Source: Desulfobacteraceae bacterium (lineage in GTDB: Bacteria > Desulfobacterota > DSM-4660 > Desulfatiglandales > Desulfatiglandaceae). Taken from it: 43,184 nucleotides of DNA. The position numbers and the translations under genes are program-made. Below are positions 25,001 to 32,672 of the stretch, in pieces (the first letter of the stretch is position 1; the number at the start of each line of letters is the position of its first letter). Location of the stretch: the NCBI GenBank assembly GCA_016844935.1, contig JAERTK010000303.1:1-43184 (forward strand). Direction: 5' to 3'. The notes beneath the pieces were generated by a model. The model worked only from the letters and a program-made list of their open reading frames with translations, searched no databases and was not told the DNA's origin.

Positions 25001-25129
25001 ACCGTTCTGACGCTGGTATTCATCCCAACCCTTTACGTGATATTTTTTCGCATTCCGGCATCGAAAAAGGGCCGCGGAACTGACGTTTCCCTTGAATCAG
25101 GCGTTCATCAAATGGATCATCAGAAATGA
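22028..25129 (+). CDS. RND efflux pump, HAE1-like
   Basis: A 1033-residue inner-membrane pump with 12 helices and two large periplasmic loops. The N-terminus reads NITEWAIRNKTTVMIFSLFIVLGG, and YPGASAREVELQVTEVIEKA is a standard family motif. TM4 carries VLALGMLVDDSVVVTDNVMVRL, with the paired Asp residues of the proton relay found in hydrophobe/amphiphile and multidrug pumps. This and the adaptor suggest an organic or lipid-like substrate rather than a metal. Translation start lacks a ribosome site and abuts the heptad repeats, so expression may rely on coupling or be low. Its stop overlaps the ATG of the channel gene (ATGA). Confidence 0.94.
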   Translation: MNITEWAIRNKTTVMIFSLFIVLGGTSAYFNMGKLKNPTFAIQTAVVITPYPGASAREVELQVTEVIEKAAQKLGSLKHVRSMSQPSVSTVFVDIQDSYPPEAMPQIWNNLRERIHNTQGLLPEGAGPPEVIDHFGETYGVFLALSGAGFSYEELRRYAEYMQKRLKGCDDVSEVKLFGIQPQQIVVELSRPRMATLGIHPDNIISSLKAQNLLTDSGSLDTHHRKVTLRPTGNFQTVDDIRKLVISGDNGRQSVFLGDMALIERRYQDPPRVLFRHNGKPAIGIGISTVTHGNAVAMGNAVEKKLGEMTAHMPAGLTLDIINYQSREVLESIQGFITSLLQAIGIVLVVLLLSLGFRSAIVITNGLLVNIGGSFLVMYWLGIDLQVVSVSSLVLALGMLVDDSVVVTDNVMVRLRDGNPATDTACVDAARATGWPQIVATAIACASFLPIDLARSSTGEFCKTLFDVVAIALAISWVQAMTVVPVLSARILKAPKQKKAKEPYQNRFYRIYRFLLQGSLRHRWLTVGAMAGLLFLAAWGSEFMKQIFMQPADRPQYQINYWLPEGTRIERTSADLQKLAKEIRSWPGVKSVTTTVGRGPLRFLLTFTPEQEHTCYGIIIVNTRSPDDVNGLVQRTRAHIAAHYPDADPLAIPFNESGGPEYEVEVRFSGDDPSVLRALSEKARSIMADHPQSKNVRDNWRNRISVWAPEFSQVDGHAQSITRPQVAQSLLRLTHGIPIGYFREQNRLIPIVVRAPKNERFITPDLDNVPVWGDGHESRPLASLITGHDVQMQESTIWHYDRIRTITVQCNPKAGFTTVKLRNQLAPLIEAIPLPPGYTLSWGGTYEFANESNQSVYVQVPLALALMLAFVVLLFNGVRQPLIIILTLPLSIIGITAGLLLTGKGFGFMAMLGMLSLIGMMIRNAVILIGEIDQWIARGTDRYQAVVQASLTRVRPVLITACTTTLGMSPLVTDELFGSMAVTIMGGLLFATVLTLVFIPTLYVIFFRIPASKKGRGTDVSLESGVHQMDHQK

Positions 25130-25851
25130 AACCGGATCACCCCCGCTACCACGTGGTCAACAACCGTTTCGGGCTTTTGCTGGTGCTTTTCATCCTCCAG
25201 CTGATTACCACCCCCCTTTTTGAAAGGAGCATCGCCGCCGGCGTTGTGGGGGATACCATTTTCTACCTTTTTCTGGCAGCCGCCGCTTATACCGTTCGGA
25301 AGGGCCCTTTTTTCAAGCTGACCATCGTCCTCGGCGCCTGTGCCATTCTGGGAGAAACCAGCAGCTATTTCACCGACAACAAGAATGCGCTCGTAGCCAC
25401 CAATTTCATATCATGCACCTATCTCGGCCTGGTGACGTTTTTGATCGCCCGGGCTGTTAGCCGACAACGTGCGGTCAGCGCGGACAGTGTCATGGGGGGC
25501 CTGTGCGTTTACATCCTGCTGGGGATATTCTGGACCATTTTATATGTAAACATTGAGGTCCTCCATCCCGGTTCCTTCAACTTCGGGGTGCACGGGAAAC
25601 CCGAAGATCTGGAATCTTTGTACAAACTCATGATTTTTTACAGCTATGTGACGCTGTTGACCATCGGCTACGGCGAGGTGGTGGCACTTTCGAGCATGGC
25701 GCAGACCCTGACCATCCTGGAAGGACTCATCGGGCAGTTCTATCTGATCTTCTTTATGGCTTCCCTGGTAGGCCTTTATGTGTCCGAGCGGCAATTTCAT
25801 CGTTTTGACAACAAATCAGAAAACAATTACGGCAGCAATGAGAGCCAGTGA
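25126..25851 (+). CDS. Potassium-channel-like protein (Ion_trans_2 pore)
   Basis: A 241-residue inner-membrane protein. Helices lie at about 14-30, 42-57, 64-78, 92-110, 123-143 and 200-220. The potassium selectivity filter is seen as TIGYGE (179-184), preceded by a pore helix (YKLMIFYSYVTLLT) and followed by the inner helix EGLIGQFYLIFFMASLVGLY. No regulatory RCK domain is attached. It is translationally coupled to the RND pump by a 4-base overlap, an unusual partner. It could balance membrane potential or charge during pump activity; this is inference. Its last 25 bases overlap the 3' end of the convergent ATPase gene. Confidence 0.88.
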   Translation: MKPDHPRYHVVNNRFGLLLVLFILQLITTPLFERSIAAGVVGDTIFYLFLAAAAYTVRKGPFFKLTIVLGACAILGETSSYFTDNKNALVATNFISCTYLGLVTFLIARAVSRQRAVSADSVMGGLCVYILLGIFWTILYVNIEVLHPGSFNFGVHGKPEDLESLYKLMIFYSYVTLLTIGYGEVVALSSMAQTLTILEGLIGQFYLIFFMASLVGLYVSERQFHRFDNKSENNYGSNESQ

Positions 25852-27047
25852 TCCGCACTGATGATCATTATTCTCATATGATTGTTAGAGACTATTTTAC
25901 AGACATCGCTTTTATTGACAAGTTGAACCGCCGGAATATTGAGAACCTTTTGAAATTTCTTCAGGCTTTTGGATGCATGATCATCGGATAGTTTTGTTTC
26001 AATGAGAAGGAGAGGATTGTGGTTGTTGGAAATCAGGAAATCGACCTCTTCCTTCTCCCGATTTCTGATATAATGCAAAGCGAAATTCCCCAGCCCGAGA
26101 TCATTCCAGTTTGAAACTGCCCGAAACAGTTCCAGAGCAACCATATTCTCGAATTTTGCCGCCGGGGAATCAATCCCCGCGTAATCAAGGAGATACAGTT
26201 TTTTTTCTTTGGTTATGGCCCTTGATATTTTCCCGGTCCATGGCGCTATCCTGAAAACCAGAAAAAAATTCTCAAAGATCTCGATCCAGCTCCGAACGCT
26301 GTCAAATGACACGTGAATGTCTCTGGAAAGGCTTGCCATTGAAAGTGGGCTACCGATTTTAGAAGGCAGCAGCGAAAATAGAGTTTCCACATCCTCAATG
26401 TTGCGAAGTGATGCCAGATCGCGAATATCTTCCCGCAGGAGCTGCTTCTTATAGGTATTTGACCAGATCCGGTAAAATTCTTCTGTTCCATCAAGGTACG
26501 GGTCTGGAAATCCGGAAAACCGAATTAATTTATTCCAGATTGTTCTTGTTTCATTTGGAGAAGCGCGAACTTCAATGGGATCGGCCAGGAATTGTTCAAA
26601 CGCGAGATTGTTTCCTGCAAGCTCGGCAAGGGTAAACGGCCACAGATAAAAAATAAAATACCGTCCAGCTAATGAATCCCCTCCTTTTTGATACATATCC
26701 AGCCTGCCGCTACCGGATACAACAAATTTATAGTTACTCTTATCACGGTCGTAGACACTCTTGAGATAATTTTTCCAGTTTGAGTACTTATGCAGCTCAT
26801 CAAATATAATGAGCGGAACGGAATTGTCCCTGCGATGAACTTCTTCATAAAAGGAGGGGTTTTCAATCAGATTCCGCTTATCGTCAATGATATCCCAGTT
26901 GAAATATAGCGAATTCCTGAAATCTTCGGCCAGAATCCGCGTGAAAGTAGTTTTGCCCCCCTGCCTCGGCCCGGCAATAAAAATCATCTGCTTATGAGCT
27001 GAAAGCTTATCCCAGATATTTTCGTATAATGTTCTTCTTATTTCCAT
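25827..27047 (-). CDS. AAA-family ATPase with DUF4143 domain
   Basis: A 406-residue protein of the widespread AAA_14/DUF4143 type. The P-loop is GPRQGGKTTF (26-35), Walker B is PLIIFDELHK, and a sensor-like VVSGSGRLDMY follows. The C-terminal DUF4143 part includes LDYAGIDSPAAKFENMVALEL and VDFLISNNHNPLLLIETKLS, which resembles a nuclease-like E-x-K core. The function of the family is not established. The ATG at 27047 is preferred: the longer frame to 27083 would cross the promoter and palindrome. The predicted transcription start falls at about 27048, so the mRNA would be leaderless. It converges on the potassium channel gene with a 25-base overlap. Confidence 0.85.
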   Translation of the reverse strand: MEIRRTLYENIWDKLSAHKQMIFIAGPRQGGKTTFTRILAEDFRNSLYFNWDIIDDKRNLIENPSFYEEVHRRDNSVPLIIFDELHKYSNWKNYLKSVYDRDKSNYKFVVSGSGRLDMYQKGGDSLAGRYFIFYLWPFTLAELAGNNLAFEQFLADPIEVRASPNETRTIWNKLIRFSGFPDPYLDGTEEFYRIWSNTYKKQLLREDIRDLASLRNIEDVETLFSLLPSKIGSPLSMASLSRDIHVSFDSVRSWIEIFENFFLVFRIAPWTGKISRAITKEKKLYLLDYAGIDSPAAKFENMVALELFRAVSNWNDLGLGNFALHYIRNREKEEVDFLISNNHNPLLLIETKLSDDHASKSLKKFQKVLNIPAVQLVNKSDVCKIVSNNHMRIMIISADHWLSLLP

Positions 27048-27054
27048 GTTGGAC

Positions 27055-27083
27055 AATATAAAGGCGTAACCTAATATTGTCAA
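27055..27083 (-). promoter_or_regulatory. ATPase promoter giving a leaderless mRNA
   Basis: On the minus strand TTGACA (27078-27083), exactly 17 bases, then TATATT (27055-27060) form a near-consensus promoter. Seven bases downstream of the -10 lies the ATG at 27047. There is no Shine-Dalgarno sequence. The -35 lies at the centre of the palindrome described separately. Confidence 0.7.
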
Positions 27084-27099
27084 GACAATATTAGGTTAC
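27066..27099. promoter_or_regulatory. Perfect 34-bp palindromic operator-like site
   Basis: GTAACCTAATATTGTC (27066-27081), AA, then GACAATATTAGGTTAC (27084-27099): two 16-base arms with no mismatch. It covers the -35 and most of the spacer of the ATPase promoter. The core word recurs nearby: AATATTGTCAA also at 27105-27115, and GACAATAT at 27052-27059 inside the -10. The pattern is that of a multi-site operator for a dimeric regulator, which is not evident in the window. Confidence 0.7.
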
Positions 27100-27198
27100 A
27101 GTGCAATATTGTCAACACAGCCGATGTCCCGCTCAAAAAAATCTAGCAGATATTCAAGGGAAAACCAGTTAAAGGTTTCGATGGAAGCATCGAAAAAT

Positions 27199-28608
27199 CT
27201 ACGTTTCTTCCTCTGACCGCGGCAGTTTGACAATAAAGATGGATCCTTCCTTCAATCGGCTCTCCACATAAACCGTTCCCCCATGGGCCTGGACAATGGC
27301 CTTTACGAAACTGAGCCCCAGCCCCAGGCCACGCCTGGAACGACTGAGATCGCCACGATAAAGACGTTCCCAGATCCTGGGAATCTCGTTTTCAGCGATG
27401 CCCATCCCTTCATCGGACACGGATATCACGATGTTCGGGCCCTCAGCTGCGGCCTCGATCCTGACTTTGCCGCCCTTTTCCCCGTATTTCAAAGCATTGT
27501 CCAGCAGGTTGGCCAGGACTTGCTGCAGCCGGGTTCGGTCCGCAAGTATCATGAGTGTTTCATTTAAATTCATGACCACTTCCGTGTCCTGCTCTTCCGC
27601 CACAATTTCGTAGAGGTCCACCACATCGCGGATCATGTCAGAAACGGAAACAAGGGTTTTGTCCAGCCGCATGGCACCGGTTTCAGCTTCCGCCACATCC
27701 ATCAGGGTGTTGAGCATGGTCAATACCCGTTCCGATTCTTCCATGCAGTCGCCCAGCGCTTCACGGCAGGCTTCAAGGTTTTCGGGGTCCTGAAGGGCAA
27801 ACTCCGCCACCCCCCTGAGTCGCGTCATGGGGGTCCGCAAATCGTGGGCTACATTGTCCAGGGAGTTGTGCATGCCTTGGATCAGCAGGTCGTTTTTGTC
27901 CAGCATCCGATTGAACAGGCCCACCAGTTCATCCATCTCCCCTCTTTCCCGGCGAACCGGCACACGAAGGCTCATTTCCCCGGTTTTCAGAATATTTTTG
28001 ACGGTCTCGATCAAATTCCGGATGGGCTTGATGGCTCGAAAGGTGACCATGCCCCCACCAATGATACCCAATAGAAGGATGGGGATCATGAAAATCAGGA
28101 AAACAGTTCTGAAGTAGGACAGCAATTCCCGGCTCCTGGCCGAACTCTTGCCCACCTGAAGGGTAATGCCGCCCGGGAGCGATACCATGCCGACGGTCCA
28201 GGCACCCTTTTCAACGGACCCTTCAAAAGAAAGCCAGAAATCCTTCTTGCCCGGCTGAACAGCCCTCAAACGTCGCGGATCAGGACCTTCAAACCCGGGA
28301 GGAAATTTCACAAACAGGACCTGGTTCCGGGGCCCCACCATACGAACGAAAAAGATATCACCGGCGGGGTTTGTCTGTTCATCAAAGCGGGCTTTGAGAG
28401 CTCGAATCCCCCCTTCCTCATACCACGCCCGGTATTCCAGAATTCGATCCTTTACAATCTCCTTTTCACGCTGTTCAACCAGATTGCCGATGAGATAATA
28501 GGCCACCAGGAAGAGTCCGCCCGAAGCGATAACAAAAAAGAGCGCGTACAGCAGGCTCAGTTTCAGGCTGAAGGTCAGCCCGACCTTGCTACTGCTCTTT
28601 GAGGACAT
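27199..28608 (-). CDS. Sensor histidine kinase
   Basis: A 469-residue inner-membrane kinase. The first helix is at about 12-35 (LKLSLLYALFFVIASGGLFLVAY-like), followed by a periplasmic sensor of about 130 residues. The second helix is at about 170-190, followed by a HAMP segment. The phosphorylated His is in NVAHDLRTPMTRL. The ATP-binding part shows NLLDNALKYG (N box), SDEGMGIAENE (G1) and GLGLGLSFVKAIVQAHGG (G2). It overlaps the response-regulator gene by 20 bases, so the two form one unit. Resemblance to CusS/CzcS-type heavy-metal sensors is suggested by architecture and by nearby efflux operons, not proven. Confidence 0.93.
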   Translation of the reverse strand: MSSKSSSKVGLTFSLKLSLLYALFFVIASGGLFLVAYYLIGNLVEQREKEIVKDRILEYRAWYEEGGIRALKARFDEQTNPAGDIFFVRMVGPRNQVLFVKFPPGFEGPDPRRLRAVQPGKKDFWLSFEGSVEKGAWTVGMVSLPGGITLQVGKSSARSRELLSYFRTVFLIFMIPILLLGIIGGGMVTFRAIKPIRNLIETVKNILKTGEMSLRVPVRRERGEMDELVGLFNRMLDKNDLLIQGMHNSLDNVAHDLRTPMTRLRGVAEFALQDPENLEACREALGDCMEESERVLTMLNTLMDVAEAETGAMRLDKTLVSVSDMIRDVVDLYEIVAEEQDTEVVMNLNETLMILADRTRLQQVLANLLDNALKYGEKGGKVRIEAAAEGPNIVISVSDEGMGIAENEIPRIWERLYRGDLSRSRRGLGLGLSFVKAIVQAHGGTVYVESRLKEGSIFIVKLPRSEEET

Positions 28609-29263
28609 AACCCATACCGCGCACCGTTTGGATCAGCTTTTTGTCAAAGTTCCTATCGATTTTGTTTCGCAGACGACAGACGAGAACGTCCACCACATTG
28701 GTCTGAGGGTCGAAGCTGTAATCGTAGACATGCTCCAGGATGGATGTTTTGGAAACAATGCGGCCCTTGTTTCGAACCAGATGTTCCAGGAGAGCAAATT
28801 CACGGGAAGGGAGGCCGATCTCCTCTTTCCCCCGTTGCACATCCCGGGTCAGGAGATCCAGCGTGAGGTCCCCGGCATGAAGGGTGGAGGGCTCAGCGAC
28901 CCGGTTCGATCTTCGGATGAGCGCGTGAATGCGGGCCAGAAGCTCGGAGAATGAAAACGGCTTGGTCATGTAGTCATCACCGCCGGTTTGAAGCCCTTTG
29001 ACCCGATCGCCCACCGATCGCCTGGCACTGAGAATAATCACGGGAACGGTGATCTTTTTCTGGCGAAGCCTTTCAATGAGAGACAAACCGTCAAGCCCCG
29101 GCAGCATAATATCCACAACGGCCGCATCGTAGGGCTCGGTCTGCCCCAGGTGAAGACCATCCACACCGTCATGGGCCACATCCACGGCAAAACCGGCCTC
29201 TTTCAACCCATTTGAAATAAAGGAAGCGATTTTATGATCATCTTCAACCACTAAAATCCTCAT
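28589..29263 (-). CDS. OmpR-family response regulator
   Basis: A 224-residue two-component regulator. The receiver domain shows the acidic pocket (VVEDDHK), the phospho-accepting Asp in AVVDIMLPGLDG, the Thr/Ser position in VIILSARR and the Lys in YMTKPFSF. The C-terminal winged helix includes LPSREFALLEHLVRNKGRIVSK and TNVVDVLVCRLRNKID, typical of OmpR/PhoB types. It is encoded just upstream of, and overlapping, its kinase. Likely targets are the efflux operons in this window, but no matching direct repeats were identified in their promoters. Confidence 0.95.
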   Translation of the reverse strand: MRILVVEDDHKIASFISNGLKEAGFAVDVAHDGVDGLHLGQTEPYDAAVVDIMLPGLDGLSLIERLRQKKITVPVIILSARRSVGDRVKGLQTGGDDYMTKPFSFSELLARIHALIRRSNRVAEPSTLHAGDLTLDLLTRDVQRGKEEIGLPSREFALLEHLVRNKGRIVSKTSILEHVYDYSFDPQTNVVDVLVCRLRNKIDRNFDKKLIQTVRGMGYVLKEQ

Positions 29264-29283
29264 AATGTGACCGCTCCAAAAAT

Positions 29284-29322
29284 AAAAAAAGGGCGCTCTC
29301 CCGAAACCACGAAAGAGCGCCC
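29284..29322 (-). terminator. Rho-independent terminator of the cold-shock gene
   Basis: On the minus strand GGGCGCTCT... pairs as a perfect 9-bp stem (29291-29299 with 29314-29322) around a 14-base loop, followed by seven T residues (29284-29290). It lies 26 bases past the stop of the cold-shock gene and isolates it from the response-regulator gene. Confidence 0.88.
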
Positions 29323-29348
29323 CTGAACCTCAAAAAATATGGTTCAGA

Positions 29349-29549
29349 CTAGCTTACCTTAACATTTGCGGCGGAGGGACCTTTCTGTCCCTGCTCAATA
29401 TCAAACGTAACCTGGTCTCCCTCGTTCAGGGACTTGAAACCTTCCATAAGAATCGCAGAATGATGGACAAACACATCCGGACCATCTTCTTGTTCGATAA
29501 AACCAAAACCCTTTTGATCGCTGAACCACTTCACCGTTCCATTCGCCAT
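29349..29549 (-). CDS. Cold-shock-domain protein
   Basis: A 66-residue single CSD protein that binds single-stranded RNA/DNA and acts as an RNA chaperone. RNP1 is KGFGFIEQ and RNP2 is VFVHHSAI. The N-terminus MANGTVKWF is standard. The ATG at 29549 is chosen because AGGAG lies 8 bases upstream; a longer frame to 29648 is the untranslated leader. The leader of roughly 100 bases or more is in keeping with the structured 5' regions of csp mRNAs. A strong terminator follows, so it is a single-gene unit. Confidence 0.95.
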   Translation of the reverse strand: MANGTVKWFSDQKGFGFIEQEDGPDVFVHHSAILMEGFKSLNEGDQVTFDIEQGQKGPSAANVKVS

Positions 29550-29759
29550 AGTGACATCTCCTTTTCTCTTTCCAAATAAATCCACACTACCATACTTGCG
29601 GCTGCCACTTTGAAAATGGAATTTCGTCTGATAACGAAGCCAGCCCACGAGCTAGGGGAGGAAAATTAATAATGGAATGGAAACTAACATGATTTAAGAA
29701 AAAATCAAGCTTTTTTTCATCAATTTATAACATATACTGCATTTTTTCGTAAATCCCCT

Positions 29760-31010
29760 TCATTGGTTACCCCACAGTCCACATAGTCGCACGATTACTT
29801 CCGATGCTTTTTCGAGCGCAACCTCTGGAATCCATTCGGTTTTCGAGTGAACCATCATGGCGCCGGTGAAGATATTGGGGGTGGGCACTCCTAAGAAACA
29901 AAGTCGCGCGCCATCCGTCCCGCCGCGGATGGGATTCTCTCTGACAGCAATACCCGAGGCGGTAATGGCTCTTTTGGCCACATCCGCCACATCCGGATAC
30001 CGGCGCAGCACTTCGTTCATGTTTTTGTATTGATTTTTGGCCTTCACGTTTATTTCCAGCCCGTCGTAACGCAGCTCGAATGTCCGGGCCAGATGTTTTA
30101 TGTAATCCATCCGACGAGAATTTTCAACTCGGTCAAAATCCCGAATGATCAATTTGACCGTTGCCAAACTCTCATCCCCTTCCATGCGGGTCACATGGTA
30201 AAACCCTTCACGATTTTCTGTGTGTTCAGGGCTTTCCCATTCGGGCAGTGCCCCAACAAAACGGGCGGCCGTGGCCGCAGCGTTGACCATCCGGTTCTTG
30301 GCATAGCCGGGGTGGATATTCCGGCCGTTGAAAACCAGGGACAATTCCCAGGCGTCAAAGCACTCCTGTTCAATTTCCCCCATCATGCCACCATCCATGG
30401 TGTATCCGAATTCTCCCATCCGTTTCATGCGGATGGCATCCGTACCGGCGCCAAGCTCTTCATCAGGGGTGAAAACGATCCGCAGTTCCGGATGGCGCAG
30501 CTCCGGAAAGGCCTTAAACGCGGAAAGGGCTGTCATAATCTCGGCAATACCCGCCTTGTCATCGGCACCCAGGAGGGTCCGCCCGTCGCTGATGATAATG
30601 GTTTCGCCAATGAACAACAGCAGCTCGGGCGACTGGGCGGTGGTCAGCAGCACTTTCCCGGAACCGGGAACCCGGATATCACATCCGTCATAATTCTCGA
30701 TCACCACGGGTGTCACATGGGCGCCTGATTCGGCCGGAGAGGTGTCCAGGTGGGAACAAAATGTAATGGCGGGTCCCACAAAACCTGCGGAGGCCGGCAC
30801 TTTTCCATACACATAACAGCGGGCATCGAGTTCAACATTCGACACCCCCAGTTCAATGAGCTCTTCCTTCAACAGCCGGCCCAGGATCCATTGCCCTTCC
30901 GAAGAAGGATGCATTTTTGAGCCGGGGTCGGATTGCGTGTTAATCCGCACGTACCTGAGAAAACGTTCCCTGGCCTGCTCCCTCAAAAAGGTCCTGATTT
31001 TTTCATTCAT
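29760..31010 (-). CDS. pepT: Peptidase T (tripeptide aminopeptidase)
   Basis: A 416-residue M20-family zinc aminopeptidase that removes the N-terminal residue from tripeptides in the cytoplasm. The metal-binding motif CSHLDTSPAE, the shared Asp in LLGADDKAGIAEIMTA, the catalytic Glu pair in TPDEELGAG and the later RGGTDGARLCFLG match the PepT subgroup. Length is typical. The ATG overlaps the stop of the J-like/HTH gene by 4 bases, so it is the third gene of that operon. A link between peptide breakdown and the MinD-like ATPase is not obvious. Confidence 0.94.
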   Translation of the reverse strand: MNEKIRTFLREQARERFLRYVRINTQSDPGSKMHPSSEGQWILGRLLKEELIELGVSNVELDARCYVYGKVPASAGFVGPAITFCSHLDTSPAESGAHVTPVVIENYDGCDIRVPGSGKVLLTTAQSPELLLFIGETIIISDGRTLLGADDKAGIAEIMTALSAFKAFPELRHPELRIVFTPDEELGAGTDAIRMKRMGEFGYTMDGGMMGEIEQECFDAWELSLVFNGRNIHPGYAKNRMVNAAATAARFVGALPEWESPEHTENREGFYHVTRMEGDESLATVKLIIRDFDRVENSRRMDYIKHLARTFELRYDGLEINVKAKNQYKNMNEVLRRYPDVADVAKRAITASGIAVRENPIRGGTDGARLCFLGVPTPNIFTGAMMVHSKTEWIPEVALEKASEVIVRLCGLWGNQ

Positions 31011-31669
31011 TTTTGATTATTGAGACGGGCAATGTTCCCGAGGTAGCCATCAATGACTTTGTTGAAATCCAACTGGAAAAGTTCCGAATAAGCCTTGAGA
31101 AAATTCCTCAGATAAAATCCCTGTGGCAGGGACGGCACATCATCACTTTCCACGGCCTTCAATACTTTCAAACTGATCCTGGTCACTTCAAAAATCTCTT
31201 CAATGGCGATGCCCACGTGTTTTCGAAGCCTTTTTAAATCCTTACCGGAAATGAACTCTTTTGACAGAATTTCTTCGGAAACCCCGCTGAAATCCCTTCT
31301 CCGGATTCGATCCCTTACCCTGGTGGACAACGTTTCTTGCCCTGTCTTTTTCTTAAGGGAAAACAAGGGTATGGGGCCCTTCGATTTGGGCTTTCCATTT
31401 TCCAGTAAGGATGCGTCAATGGCGCCGGCATCCACCATCTCCCGGTTGTATGCCCCCCTTTGCTCCCTGTCAATCAATGTGGAAAAAGCCTCTTCGATCC
31501 TCTGCAATATAGCGTTCCTTTCCCCATCGGTGAAAAAGGAATCGGAAATCATTGACTCTTCTTCATAGATGGAAAGGGCATCCCGATAGGCCTGCCTGAT
31601 TTCGAAGGACGAAGCATTGACAGGGATTTCCAGGAGGTCGTAAAAATTGAGATTTTCAAACCTATCCAT
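31007..31669 (-). CDS. J-domain-like protein fused to a RodZ-type HTH
   Basis: A 220-residue protein. Residues 1-75 look like a J domain: NFYDLLEIPVNASSFEIRQAYRDAL, then helices ending EEAFSTLIDREQRGAYNREM. The HPD tripeptide needed to activate DnaK is missing (the site reads YEEES). The C-terminal half (SGKDLKRLRKHVGIAIEEIFEVTRIS, then SLPQGFYLRNFLKAYSELF) matches the HTH_25 domain of RodZ-like proteins. It may therefore be an adaptor that binds DNA or protein rather than a chaperone partner. The ATG at 31669 is preferred over a TTG at 31678. It overlaps the MinD-like gene by 8 bases and pepT by 4. Confidence 0.75.
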   Translation of the reverse strand: MDRFENLNFYDLLEIPVNASSFEIRQAYRDALSIYEEESMISDSFFTDGERNAILQRIEEAFSTLIDREQRGAYNREMVDAGAIDASLLENGKPKSKGPIPLFSLKKKTGQETLSTRVRDRIRRRDFSGVSEEILSKEFISGKDLKRLRKHVGIAIEEIFEVTRISLKVLKAVESDDVPSLPQGFYLRNFLKAYSELFQLDFNKVIDGYLGNIARLNNQK

Positions 31670-32588
31670 ATTTTCCAATGGGGCTCGGCGCCATATCGTG
31701 TTTCTTCATCACCAAATCCGCCGCCTGTTTCAGGTCGGTGGAAGTGGGGGTATAGGGATATTTATTGGCAAAAATGGTCTTGGCCAGCACAGAGTTGTGC
31801 ACCCGTTCGTCATAGGCGATATTGCCCATGAATTGAAACCCCGCATAAAAATGCCGGTTACAGACCTTTTCAATCTTATGGCCAAGGGCCACATCAATAT
31901 GTTTTCGGTGCTGGTTCAGAACGAGCTTAAAAACCAGTTTGCGTAATTCCCTTTCAAGCAATACCCCCCGCACAGGGTCTTTGGTCATAATGCGATCAAC
32001 GATATCCACTGGAGACCTGACCACCCCGGTCTCGGTTTCCCAGGCAAGTTCTTTGACCACCTTATTGAAATCATACTGTTTCAGGATCTGCTTCACCCGT
32101 CTCAGATAGACCGCCTTGATGAATTGAACGGTATTCTGGATGGAAGTGGGCTCCGGCGTAAAAACAAAGATGCCTTCATGGGCCAAGAGAAAAAAATCCA
32201 GCACATTATAGGTGGAACCCGCACCGAGATCTATGAACACGATGTCGAAGGGCAGCCTTCGGATGGCGTTGATGATCTTCATTTTCTGAGCGTAGAAAAG
32301 GTTCCCGATCTCCAGGGAACAGTCCATGGAACTGATGATGTGAAGGTTGGGTATCTCCGTGGGAACCGCGGCCTCTGAAAGGTCGTTGACGGTCCTGTTC
32401 AGGTAGCTGTTAAGTCCCTTCTCTACCTGACGAAACCCCAGGAGAGAGTGGAGATTGGAACCGCCCAGATCCAGGTCCACCAGGACGGTATTATGCCCCT
32501 GCCTGGCAGCAAGGGCACCCAGATTGGCCGCCAGAAAAGTCTTGCCGCTTCCGCCTTTTCCCCCACCGATGGCATAGATGCGAGCCAT
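31662..32588 (-). CDS. MinD/ParA-family ATPase
   Basis: A 308-residue P-loop ATPase. The deviant Walker A motif KGGSGKT begins at residue 11, followed by VLVDLDLGGSNLHSLLG and FDIVFIDLGAGSTYNVLDFF. These are typical of the MinD/FlhG group, which positions proteins or DNA at membranes and poles. A C-terminal amphipathic membrane-targeting helix is not evident. The start at 32588 is used because GTGGG lies about 6 bases upstream; 32594 is an alternative. It is the first gene of a compact operon with the J-like/HTH protein and pepT. No flagellar or cell-division partner is adjacent. Confidence 0.88.
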   Translation of the reverse strand: MARIYAIGGGKGGSGKTFLAANLGALAARQGHNTVLVDLDLGGSNLHSLLGFRQVEKGLNSYLNRTVNDLSEAAVPTEIPNLHIISSMDCSLEIGNLFYAQKMKIINAIRRLPFDIVFIDLGAGSTYNVLDFFLLAHEGIFVFTPEPTSIQNTVQFIKAVYLRRVKQILKQYDFNKVVKELAWETETGVVRSPVDIVDRIMTKDPVRGVLLERELRKLVFKLVLNQHRKHIDVALGHKIEKVCNRHFYAGFQFMGNIAYDERVHNSVLAKTIFANKYPYTPTSTDLKQAADLVMKKHDMAPSPIGKYG

Positions 32589-32672
32589 TGTCATCCCACT
32601 TTTTTGTCTTGTAAGTCCATAATATTCCACAGCGTCAAAAAGTTCTATATATTCATGGAATTATTGGACATG

